A stretch of 23,203 nt of DNA from UCB3 sp964415605. Its GTDB lineage: Bacteria; Chloroflexota; Anaerolineae; Epilineales; Epilineaceae. Location of the stretch: contig CAYQBA010000063.1 in the NCBI GenBank assembly GCA_964415605.1, positions 1-23,203 on the forward strand. Reading direction: 5' to 3'. The position numbers were made by a program, and so were the translations under genes. The notes under the pieces are model-generated. The model made no database searches. It was not told the origin of the DNA and saw only the letters and a list, made by a program, of their open reading frames with translations. Below are positions 7,066-14,247 of this stretch, piece after piece. Each line of letters starts with the position of its first letter. Position 1 is the stretch's first letter.

Positions 7066-8478
7066 CTACCCCAGCCCCGGGACGATGAAGCGCGTCAGGC
7101 TGACCCAGGCCAGGCCGGCCAGCGCCGCGCTGAAGCCGGCGACCGAGGCGATCTCGACCCACCGGGCCTGGCGGGTGGGCAGGCGCAGCGCGGCGGCGGT
7201 CCATCGCCCGGCCTCGCGGTAGCCCGTGGCGAACACGACGGCGATGGGCACCAGCGCGCCGAACAGGTAGCGGCCCTGGTGCTGCACGAACGTCAGATTG
7301 TACCACGCGTAGCCGGCGACCACCACGCCGAGGTTGACGGCGAGCACGGCGGCGGCGAACCGGGTGGGGGGCTCGGCGCGGCGGAGGAAGCCGACGGACC
7401 CGGCGGCGGCGATCAGGCTGGCGACGGCAAGGGCCGCGTAGACCGGGATGCCGCCGACCGACGTGAGGAAGACCCCCATCCAGCCGAAGACGCCCCAGAA
7501 GCTCTGGAACGTGAACACCGCCAGGCGCGCGAGATAGGCCGCGGGTCCGTGCTCGGCGATCCAGTCGGCGGTGCGCGCCTGGCAGCCCGCCCCGCCGGGC
7601 TGGCACGCCACGGCCAGGTCGTGGGCGCGCAGCGCGAGCCAGTCGCCGGCGCCGTAGACCCGGCCGTTGCGCGCGAACCACGGCAGGCCGATGAGCGCGC
7701 CGAGCCCAACCGTCTCGGCGGCCGTGGCGGCGGCGGCCAGCCCGCCGAAGCGGTGCGCGCGCCACCAGCCGACGGCCTCGGCGGCGACGACGACGGCGAC
7801 GGCCGGGGCCAGGACCGTGACCTTGGTCCACGCGGCGAGGCCGATCACGATGCCGCCGGCCGCCACGAACCGGCGCCGCGGCAGGTCGCCCGCGACGCGC
7901 CGGAGGGCGACGACCAGCGCCAGGGCCATGACGGCGTTGGCGAGCGGATCGTTGTTGACGGCGGCGGTCATGGTCAGGTGCATCGGCAAGAACGCGACGA
8001 ACGCGGCGGCGCCCAACGCGACGAGCGGGTCCGGATCGACGAGCCGCCCCACCCGCCACGTCAGCGCCACGGCGATGGCGCCCAGGAGCACGCCGAGCAG
8101 CCGCAGCAGCCTCACGACCCGCCACGGCCACTGGCCGGCCGACTCGCCGGGGATCGGGTCGCCGCCGGCCCAGCGGTACGCCACCGCCGCGAGGTAGTAG
8201 TACGCCGGCGGCTGGTGGTCTTCGTAGTCGATGCCCGCGATGTCGGCGCCGGGCGGGAACCCCGCCGCCTTGAGCTGCTCGATGCGCTCGAACGGGTAGT
8301 CGCCGACCGCGATCTCCGGCGGGTCCGGCGTGTCGTCGCTCACCTGGCGCACGTAGTTGAAGTGCGCCGGCTCGTCGGGCACCTGCCACATCGGCGTGCG
8401 CACGGCGTAGGCCGCCCCCAGGCCGAGGTACGCCGCCACGATGGCGGCGAGGCCGAGCCCGGGCCGGTCCACCCTCAC
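7066..8478 (-). CDS. Polytopic GT-C-type membrane glycosyltransferase (DUF2142/ArnT-like)
   Basis: A 470-residue protein with about ten membrane segments and an early extracytoplasmic loop carrying PDEPAHFNYVRQV (Asp35, Glu36), followed by DHQPPAYYYLA. An acidic pair in the first loop and a PP-aromatic motif are typical of GT-C enzymes that move sugars or other groups from a polyprenyl-phosphate carrier to acceptors outside the membrane. The exact subfamily (DUF2142 or PMT/ArnT-like) cannot be settled by eye, and donor and acceptor are unknown. The start is GTG at 8478, overlapping the upstream stop as GTGA, which indicates translational coupling. It is the last gene of the minus-strand unit; I see no convincing terminator in the 126 bases before the convergent gene end at 6939. 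Confidence 0.75.
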   Translation of the reverse strand: MRVDRPGLGLAAIVAAYLGLGAAYAVRTPMWQVPDEPAHFNYVRQVSDDTPDPPEIAVGDYPFERIEQLKAAGFPPGADIAGIDYEDHQPPAYYYLAAVAYRWAGGDPIPGESAGQWPWRVVRLLRLLGVLLGAIAVALTWRVGRLVDPDPLVALGAAAFVAFLPMHLTMTAAVNNDPLANAVMALALVVALRRVAGDLPRRRFVAAGGIVIGLAAWTKVTVLAPAVAVVVAAEAVGWWRAHRFGGLAAAATAAETVGLGALIGLPWFARNGRVYGAGDWLALRAHDLAVACQPGGAGCQARTADWIAEHGPAAYLARLAVFTFQSFWGVFGWMGVFLTSVGGIPVYAALAVASLIAAAGSVGFLRRAEPPTRFAAAVLAVNLGVVVAGYAWYNLTFVQHQGRYLFGALVPIAVVFATGYREAGRWTAAALRLPTRQARWVEIASVAGFSAALAGLAWVSLTRFIVPGLG

Positions 8479-9809
8479 ACCCCCAGCCGCTCCGCGATCA
8501 CCGCTTCGAGCGTCGGCGCCCCGACCACGGCGAGGTCGTAGCGCACCCGCAGCGCGGGCTTGTTCAGCTCGACGATCCGGGCGAGGTCGATGGGGGTGCC
8601 GATCAGGACCAGGTCGGCCGGCACGCGGTTGAGCGTGGTCTCGAGGTCGTCGATCTGCCGCTCGCCGTAGCCCATCGCCGGCACCACGGCGCCGGTGGTG
8701 GGGTACTGGGCGTAGGTCGCGGCGATCGATCCCTCCGCGTAGGGCCGGGGGTCGACGATCTCGGCCGCGCCGAAGCGCTCGGCGGCGACGTACCCGGCGC
8801 CGAACGCCATCTCGCCGTGCGTCAGCGTCGGCCCGTCTTCGACGACGACGACGCGCTTGCCGCGCACCGCGCCGGGATCGGCGACGGTGATGCGGCTCTC
8901 GGCGCGCACGACGGTGGCGCGCGGGTTGGCGGCCGCCAGGCTCGCCTCCAGCGCGGCGAGCTGCGCCGGCGTGGCGCTGTCGATCTTGTTGATCACCGCC
9001 ACGTCGGCCATGCGGAGGTTGACCGAGCCCGGATAGTAGCTGAGCTCGTGCCCGGCGCGGAGCGGGTCCAGGACCACGATGTGGAGGTCCGGCCGGTAGA
9101 ACGGGAGGTCGTTGTTGCCGCCGTCCCACACCACGACGTCGGCTTCGGCCTCGGCGGCGCGGAGGATGCGCGCGTAGTCCACGCCGGCGAACACCACGCT
9201 GCCGGCGTCGAGGTGCGGCTCGTACTCCTCGCGCTCCTCGATGGTCACGCGGTGGGCGTCGAGGTCGGCGTACGTCTCGAACCGCTGCACGGCCTGCGCC
9301 GCCAGGTCGCCGTAGGGCATCGGGTGGCGCACCACGGCCACGCGCTTGCCGCGCGCGCGCAGGGCCGCCACGACGGCGCGCGTGGTCTGACTCTTGCCGG
9401 CGCCGGTGCGCGCGGCCGTCACGGCGACCACCGGCCGGGTCGACGGCAGGAGCGTCGCCGCCGGCCCCAGCAGGCTGAAGTCCGCGCCCGCCGCCAGCGC
9501 CACGGCCGCGCGGTCCATGACGTAGGCGTGGCTGACGTCGCTGTAGGCGAACACGACGCGGTCGACCGCGAGGTCGCGGACGAGGTGCGCCAGGTCGTGC
9601 TCGGGGTGGATCGGGATGCCGTCGGGGTAGCCGGGCCCGGCCAGCTCGGCCGGGTAGCGCCGGCCGGCGATGTCGGGGATCTGGGTGGCGGTGAACGCCA
9701 CGACCGTCGTCCGCGGGTCGCCGCGGAAGACGACGTTGAAGTTGTGGAAGTCCCGCCCGGCGGCGCCCATGATCAGCACGCGGGCGGGGCGGTCGATGTG
9801 AGACGTCAC
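8475..9809 (-). CDS. Cyclic 2,3-diphosphoglycerate synthetase-like P-loop GTPase
   Basis: A 444-residue protein. Residues 1-125 form a nucleotide-binding-like domain starting VLIMGAAGRDFHNFNVVFR. A P-loop follows (ARTGAGKSQTTR, 133-144), then an acidic WDGGNNDLPF (228-237) and the guanine-specificity-like NKID (274-277). This layout is that of the family named after archaeal cyclic 2,3-diphosphoglycerate synthetase, which makes a thermoprotectant solute in methanogens. Bacterial members are widespread and mostly uncharacterised, so making cyclic diphosphoglycerate here is only a possibility. The start is GTG at 9809 with AGGAG nine bases upstream. The stop overlaps the next gene start by four bases. 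It lies between tatC and a membrane glycosyltransferase, which offers no obvious shared pathway. Confidence 0.8.
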   Translation of the reverse strand: MTSHIDRPARVLIMGAAGRDFHNFNVVFRGDPRTTVVAFTATQIPDIAGRRYPAELAGPGYPDGIPIHPEHDLAHLVRDLAVDRVVFAYSDVSHAYVMDRAAVALAAGADFSLLGPAATLLPSTRPVVAVTAARTGAGKSQTTRAVVAALRARGKRVAVVRHPMPYGDLAAQAVQRFETYADLDAHRVTIEEREEYEPHLDAGSVVFAGVDYARILRAAEAEADVVVWDGGNNDLPFYRPDLHIVVLDPLRAGHELSYYPGSVNLRMADVAVINKIDSATPAQLAALEASLAAANPRATVVRAESRITVADPGAVRGKRVVVVEDGPTLTHGEMAFGAGYVAAERFGAAEIVDPRPYAEGSIAATYAQYPTTGAVVPAMGYGERQIDDLETTLNRVPADLVLIGTPIDLARIVELNKPALRVRYDLAVVGAPTLEAVIAERLGV

Positions 9810-9882
9810 GCGATGGGGCTCCTGGATGGGGCGTCGGATGGGGTCGGGCGGCGCGGCCGGTCTGCCCCGCGTTCGGGCAACG

Positions 9883-10692
9883 TCACAGGAAGCGCGCCAG
9901 GATGCCGCCCGCCTCGTACAGCACGTACATCGGGACCATGACCATGAACATGGTGAACGGATCGGGCGTCGGTGTCAAGACGGCGGCGAGGAGCGCCATG
10001 ACCAGGACCGCGTGGCGCCGGTAGCGCGACATGACCCGCGGGGTGAGGATCCCGAGCTTGCTGAGGAGGAAGACCACCAGCGGCGTCTGGAAGGCCAGCC
10101 CGATGACGAGCAGGAGGTTGGTGAGGAACGAGACGTACGTGCTGATCCGCAGCTGGGTCTTGATGAGCTGCTCGCCGGCCGGCGACAGGCTCTCGCCGGC
10201 CAGGAACCCGACCAGGAACCCGATGGTCCGCGGCAGCACCAGGAAGTACCCGAAGGCCATGCCGGTGGCGAACAGGAGGCCCGCGCCGGGCAGGAAGAGG
10301 AACAGGTAGCGCCGCTCGTGGCGGTGCAGCGCGGGCAGGATGAAGGCGACGACCTGGTAGAGGATCACCGGCGAGGCCACCACCAGGCCGAGGATCAGCG
10401 AGATGCGGAACCACGTCGTCATCTTCTCGAGCGGCTCGATGGCCTGGAACGTGCAGTCCGGCTGGCAGATGGCCATCAGGCCGTCCATCACCCGCGAGCT
10501 GAACCAAAAGCTGAGCAGCATGCCGAGGCCCAGCGCGACCAGGGCGTAGATGATGCGGGTGCGCAGCTCGCGCAGGTGGTCCATCAGCGCCATGGCCGGC
10601 AGCGCGTCGGCCGGCAGCGCGTCGGCCGGCGGCAGGTCGGCCGGCTCCAGGTCGGCCGGCTCCAGCCCGGGCGTGGCCGTCATCTCGTTCAC
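9883..10692 (-). CDS. tatC: Sec-independent protein translocase TatC
   Basis: The 269-residue membrane core of the twin-arginine translocase, which binds RR signal peptides of folded cargo. The start region of the core, MDHLRELRTRIIYAL, is the family signature at about 37-51. FILPALHRHERRYLF contains the conserved Glu of the first cytoplasmic loop. GLAFQTPLVVFLL has Gln where E. coli TatC has Glu170. Six membrane segments are present. A 36-residue N-terminal extension made of a repeated Pro-Ala-Asp pentapeptide precedes the core. GTG at 10692 has GGGAGG five bases upstream and is preferred; ATG at 10683 is possible. tatA/B lies 37 bases upstream in the same unit, so a working translocase is likely. 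Confidence 0.95.
   Translation of the reverse strand: MNEMTATPGLEPADLEPADLPPADALPADALPAMALMDHLRELRTRIIYALVALGLGMLLSFWFSSRVMDGLMAICQPDCTFQAIEPLEKMTTWFRISLILGLVVASPVILYQVVAFILPALHRHERRYLFLFLPGAGLLFATGMAFGYFLVLPRTIGFLVGFLAGESLSPAGEQLIKTQLRISTYVSFLTNLLLVIGLAFQTPLVVFLLSKLGILTPRVMSRYRRHAVLVMALLAAVLTPTPDPFTMFMVMVPMYVLYEAGGILARFL
10596..10670. repeat. Five tandem 15-bp repeats in the 5' end of tatC
   Basis: Five 15-base units start at 10596, 10611, 10626, 10641 and 10656, each beginning CCGGC and mostly ending GTCGG. The first two are identical, and units three to five vary in the middle. On the coding strand they give a pentapeptide repeat (Pro-Ala-Asp plus two residues) ahead of the TatC membrane core. 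The frame is kept at any copy number. Confidence 0.8.
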
Positions 10693-10729
10693 ACGGGCCT
10701 CCCGATCACGTGGTCCGTCTCACCGGATC

Positions 10730-11362
10730 TCATCGGCCGGGCGTCTCGAGGTCGAACGGGGTGATGCGCCGGGCGAGCATGTCGACGTCGATCGGCGTGC
10801 CGGCATCGGTGTCGACATTGGTGTCGGCGTCGATGTCGGCGTTGGCGTCGACATTGGCGTCGGCGTTGGTGGCGACGTTGGTGGCGACATTGGAACCGGT
10901 GGCGGCATTGGCATCGCCCGTCGCTTCGTCCACGGCGGGGGCCGTAGCATCCGCGGGGGTTCCGGCGCCAGCCGCGGCGGCCGCGACGGCGGTCGTGGCG
11001 GCGGTCTCGGACGTCTCCGCGACGGCGGTCGTGGGCTCCGCCGCGACGGCGGACTGGACGTCCGCCACCGCCGCCTGGATCGGGGCCGTCAGGGCGCCGG
11101 CGATGGTCCGGCGGGTGTCGTGGATCGCCCGCCCGGCCGACTGCGCCGCCTCGCGGATCTCGGCTGCCGACGTGCCGGAGTCGCGGGCGGCGGTCTCGAA
11201 CTCGCGCATGATCTCGCTGGTGGCGGACTGGCTGGCCTTGCGCACCTCGCGCACGAGCCGGCCGACCTGGGACGCGATCTCCGGCAGGCGCTCCGGCCCG
11301 AAGAGGACCAGGAACATGATCGCGATGAACATCACTTCCCAGGTATTGACGTTGAAGGGCAT
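10730..11362 (-). CDS. tatB: Twin-arginine translocase TatA/TatB-family protein
   Basis: A 210-residue protein with one N-terminal membrane helix (about 8-20), then FGPERLPEIASQVGRLVREV, the FGP hinge and amphipathic helix typical of TatA/TatB. The long alpha-helical, charged region (about 40-95) favours TatB over TatA. From about residue 110 the chain becomes Ala/Thr-rich and then a low-complexity run of Asn, Asp, Ala, Thr and Val, unlike standard TatB tails. ATG at 11362 has GGAGG five bases upstream and is preferred over ATG at 11374. tatC follows after 37 bases. As only one TatA/B gene is present here, it may serve both roles or be helped by a gene elsewhere. Confidence 0.88.
   Translation of the reverse strand: MPFNVNTWEVMFIAIMFLVLFGPERLPEIASQVGRLVREVRKASQSATSEIMREFETAARDSGTSAAEIREAAQSAGRAIHDTRRTIAGALTAPIQAAVADVQSAVAAEPTTAVAETSETAATTAVAAAAAGAGTPADATAPAVDEATGDANAATGSNVATNVATNADANVDANADIDADTNVDTDAGTPIDVDMLARRITPFDLETPGR
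10803..10890. repeat. Short imperfect GTCGNC/GTTGG-type repeats in the tatB 3' end
   Basis: This stretch is built from short units like GTCGGCGTT, GTCGACATT and GTGGCGACGTT. On the coding strand it yields alternating Asn/Asp/Ala/Thr/Val. The periodicity suggests growth by slippage. The frame remains open. Confidence 0.6.
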
Positions 11363-11427
11363 GCCGGCCTCCATCGGCCGGCCCGCCGGGCGCCACCTCG
11401 AGCGGGGCGCCGGCCGGCGGGCCGCCG

Positions 11428-12219
11428 TCACATGGTCGCGTCGACGCGTTCCAGGAAGGCGCGCAGCGCCGCGTTGTAGGCGCCGGGCTCTTCCAGGTTC
11501 GCCAGGTGCCCTGCGCCCGGGATGGTGACGAGCTGGGCGCCGGGAATGGCGGCGGCCATGGTCGCCGCCTCGGCGGCGGGGACGATGACGTCTTCGGCTC
11601 CCGCCACCACCAGCGTGGGCACGCGGATGCCCGCCAGGTTTGGCGTGCTGTCCGGCCGCGCCGCCATGGCGCGCAGCGCGTCGGCGACGCCCCGCGACGG
11701 CTGGCGGCGCACCATGGCGTCGACGCTGGCCCGCACGTCCGCCGGCGCGGCGGGGGTGACGAGCTTGGGCACCATCGCGTCCGCCAGCGGGCCGACGCCG
11801 TCGGACTCGATGGACACGATGCTCTGGTAGCGGCCCGCCCGGGCCGCCTCGCTGTCGGCGGCGGCGCGGGTGCACGTCAGCACCAGCGCGGCGACCCGCT
11901 CGGGATGCCGGCGCCAGAAGGCGAAGGCGACGTAGCCGCCCATCGACAGGCCGTTGACGACGGCGCGCGCGATGCCGAGGTGATCGAGCAAGGCGGCGAG
12001 GTCGTCGGCGTGCCCGTCCAGCGACTCGTGTCCCGGCCCGTCCGTGGCGCCGAAGCCGGCCAGGTCGGGCGCGACGACGCGGCGCGTGGCCGAGAGGACG
12101 GACAGCTGCGGTTCCCACAGGCTGTGGTCGAGCGGGAAGCCGTGCACCAGGAGCAGCGGCGGTCGATCGCCGCGGTCGGCGTAGGCCATCGTCCGGCCTG
12201 ACAGGGTGACGTGTCGCAT
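11428..12219 (-). CDS. Alpha/beta-fold hydrolase
   Basis: A 263-residue soluble hydrolase. LLLVHGFPLDHSLW (22-35) holds the oxyanion HG motif. The nucleophile is Ser92 in NGLSMGGYVAF, the acid is Asp210 in VVAGAEDVIVP, and the base is His238 in IPGAGHLANLEEP. The triad is complete and the length is normal for the family. Related proteins include 3-oxoadipate enol-lactonases and esterases; nothing nearby defines the substrate. The start at 12219 is ATG. It lies 87 bases after the four-helix membrane protein and 65 bases before tatB, probably in the same transcript. It is a housekeeping-like hydrolase rather than a Tat component. Confidence 0.88.
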   Translation of the reverse strand: MRHVTLSGRTMAYADRGDRPPLLLVHGFPLDHSLWEPQLSVLSATRRVVAPDLAGFGATDGPGHESLDGHADDLAALLDHLGIARAVVNGLSMGGYVAFAFWRRHPERVAALVLTCTRAAADSEAARAGRYQSIVSIESDGVGPLADAMVPKLVTPAAPADVRASVDAMVRRQPSRGVADALRAMAARPDSTPNLAGIRVPTLVVAGAEDVIVPAAEAATMAAAIPGAQLVTIPGAGHLANLEEPGAYNAALRAFLERVDATM

Positions 12220-12306
12220 GCGGTCTCCTCGAGGGGTTGGGTTCGGGATGGTTGGGCGGCGGCGTTGTCGCGGATGGCGGCGCGCCGGCGGCGGGCCCGA
12301 TCCGGG

Positions 12307-12711
12307 TCAGCCGCCGGGGCCGACGGCGACGGCGGTGGCGATGGCGCGCATGACGAGCCCCCACAGGAACAACGACCCGGCGCCGAACAGGATCGACTCC
12401 AGCCGCGGCGGCACGGCGCGCTGGGGCGTCTCGCGGGTGTAGGTGAAGATGAACGGCCAGATCAGCGCGGCCAGGACGCCGTACAGGATGTGCACCCAGC
12501 GCAGGCTGACCAGGCCGCCCGTCTGGAACAGCAGGATGGCGCCGAGCGCGGCCTGGGCCACCAGGAGCAGCTCGCCGACGACGATGGCGCCGAGGTAGTT
12601 GCCGTCGACGCCGCGGTTGCGCGCGAACAGCACGACGGCCCACGCGCCCATCACGAAGGTGAAGATGGCGGCGGTGACCGACAGGCGGCCGTGGATGTCG
12701 GTCAGACTCAC
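12307..12711 (-). CDS. Four-helix membrane protein of unknown function
   Basis: A 134-residue protein that is almost all membrane: helices at about 9-27, 38-58, 66-86 and 100-120. The start is GTG at 12711, overlapping the peptidase stop as GTGA, so it is translationally coupled. A His precedes helix one (DIHGRLSV), and another opens the third (RWVHILYGVLAALIWPF). Two histidines near opposite helix ends and the small four-helix size resemble haem-binding membrane proteins such as cytochrome b561 or CtaA halves, but I cannot confirm haem binding. I do not recognise a named family. No signal peptide or soluble domain is present. Confidence 0.75.
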   Translation of the reverse strand: MSLTDIHGRLSVTAAIFTFVMGAWAVVLFARNRGVDGNYLGAIVVGELLLVAQAALGAILLFQTGGLVSLRWVHILYGVLAALIWPFIFTYTRETPQRAVPPRLESILFGAGSLFLWGLVMRAIATAVAVGPGG

Positions 12712-14114
12712 GTCAGCGCCTCGGGCAGGGCGTCGAGGAAGGCGATGACGGTCTCGATGCCCTTGTGGAAATGCTCGACCTCGAACTTCTCGTTGGGCGC
12801 GTGCAGGTTGTCGTCGGGCAGCCCGAAGCCGAGCATGACGGACGCGAGCCCCAGCGCCTGGTCGAGGAGCGCGACGACGGGGATCGAGCCGCCCTCGCGC
12901 GTGAACACCGGCGGGCGGCCGAACGCGGTCTCGTACGCCCGGGCGGCGGCGCGCAGCGCGGGGTGCGAGCGGTCGATCATGGCGGGCTGCCCGCCGTGCA
13001 GGTTGCGGACCTCGACCTGGATGCCGTCGGGCGCGAGGCTCCGCAGGTGGGCGGCGCACTGCGCGGCCACGGTGTCGCAGTCCTGGTCGGGCACGAGGCG
13101 CATGCTGAGCTTGGCGAAGGCCTTGGACGGCAGGACGGTCTTGGCGCCGGGGCCGGTCCAGCCGCCCCAGATGCCGTTGACGTCGAGGGTGGGCCGGGCG
13201 CCCATGCGCTCGACGGCCGAGTAGCCGACCTCGCCCCAGCTCCCGGCGGCGCCGGCGGCGCGACGGAAGGCGCCGGCGTCGAAGGGCACGGCGGCCAGGC
13301 TCGCGCGCTCGGCGTCCTCGAGGGGGCGGACGGGATCGTAGAAGCCGGGAATGGTGACGCGGCCGTCGGCGTCGTGCAGCCGGGCGATCATGGCGCACAG
13401 GGTGTTGATGGGGTTGCGCACGGCGCCGCCGAACTGGCCGCTGTGCAGGTCGCGAGGGGGGCCGGTGACCTCGACCTCGAGGTAGGCGAGCCCGCGCAGG
13501 CCGTAGACGATGCTGGGCTGGCCGGGCGCGACCATGGCGGTGTCGCTGATGACGGCCACGTCGGCGGCGAGGCCGGCGGCGTGGGCGCGGACCCATTGCT
13601 CGAGGTTGGGGCTGCCGATCTCTTCCTCGCCCTCGAACACGTACTTGAGGTTGACGGGGGGCTCGCGGCCGGCGGCGGTGTAGGCGGCGAGGGCCTCGAC
13701 GTGGGTGAGGGCCTGGCCCTTGTCGTCGGAGGCGCCGCGGGCGTAGAGGGCGCCGTCCTTGAGCGTGGGCTCGAAGGGGGGCGTGGCCCACAGCTCGACC
13801 GGGTCGGGCGGCTGGACGTCGTAGTGGCCGTAGACGAGGACGGTAGGGGCGCCGGGCGCGCCGAGCCACTCGCCGTAGACGATGGGGTGGCGGGGGGTGG
13901 GGTCGACCCGGACGCCGTGGGCGCCGGCGGCGCGCAGGCGGTCGGCCAGCCACGCGGCGGCCCGGGCGACGTCGGCGGCGTGGGCGGGATCGGTGCTGAC
14001 GCTCGGGATGCGCACGAAGTCCTGCAGGCGGGCCAGCGCGGCGTCGCGGTCGCGGCGGGCGTGCTCGGTGGGGGTCGGCGCCGAGGCGGTGGTCGCGGTG
14101 GTGGTCGAGGTCAT
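12708..14114 (-). CDS. M20-family metallo-dipeptidase
   Basis: A 468-residue cytosolic zinc peptidase. Metal ligands and catalytic residues are all visible: His97 and Asp99 in YGHYDVQPPDP, bridging Asp130 in ARGASDDKGQ, catalytic Glu164 with zinc ligand Glu165 in EGEEEIGS, Asp191 in ISDTAM, and His438 in LHAPNE. The dimerisation domain lies between. The layout matches carnosinase-like dipeptidases (M20 with HAPNEKF near the end). ATG at 14114 follows an extended -10 at 14149-14157. A longer frame reaching 14444 has no homology and would run through the promoter, so it is rejected. It is the first gene of the minus-strand unit and overlaps the next by four bases. Confidence 0.93.
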   Translation of the reverse strand: MTSTTTATTASAPTPTEHARRDRDAALARLQDFVRIPSVSTDPAHAADVARAAAWLADRLRAAGAHGVRVDPTPRHPIVYGEWLGAPGAPTVLVYGHYDVQPPDPVELWATPPFEPTLKDGALYARGASDDKGQALTHVEALAAYTAAGREPPVNLKYVFEGEEEIGSPNLEQWVRAHAAGLAADVAVISDTAMVAPGQPSIVYGLRGLAYLEVEVTGPPRDLHSGQFGGAVRNPINTLCAMIARLHDADGRVTIPGFYDPVRPLEDAERASLAAVPFDAGAFRRAAGAAGSWGEVGYSAVERMGARPTLDVNGIWGGWTGPGAKTVLPSKAFAKLSMRLVPDQDCDTVAAQCAAHLRSLAPDGIQVEVRNLHGGQPAMIDRSHPALRAAARAYETAFGRPPVFTREGGSIPVVALLDQALGLASVMLGFGLPDDNLHAPNEKFEVEHFHKGIETVIAFLDALPEALT

Positions 14115-14148
14115 GGCGGCGGTTGCTCCGTGGTGGATGTCGGGCGGG

Positions 14149-14157
14149 AGTATAGCA
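14149..14157 (-). promoter_or_regulatory. Extended -10 promoter for the seven-gene unit
   Basis: Minus strand TGCTATACT is a TGn extension followed by TATACT (five of six). Transcription would start near 14142, giving a leader of about 28 bases to the peptidase ATG. No -35 box is present; that position is filled by a G-run motif. Confidence 0.6.
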
Positions 14158-14158
14158 C

Positions 14159-14184
14159 GGGGGGAGGGGCCGGGGGGTGGGGGG
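14159..14184 (+). other. G-quadruplex motif at the -35 position
   Basis: On the plus strand the runs are G6, A, G4, CC, G6, T, G6: four runs of four or more G with loops of one or two bases. This is a very strong four-stranded motif. It lies on the template strand of the peptidase promoter, from about -17 to -42. Confidence 0.65.
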
Positions 14185-14247
14185 TGGCGGCGGGCGGGCG
14201 GCGGTGCGGGCGGCCGGGTGGCGCAGGGATCGCCAGGCGAGTGAAGG

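Noticed and set aside
8479..9129. Longer start for the GT-C protein inside the GTPase gene
   Set aside because: The sequence is antisense-frame shadow of the GTPase; the GTGA overlap at 8478-8475 gives a natural start.
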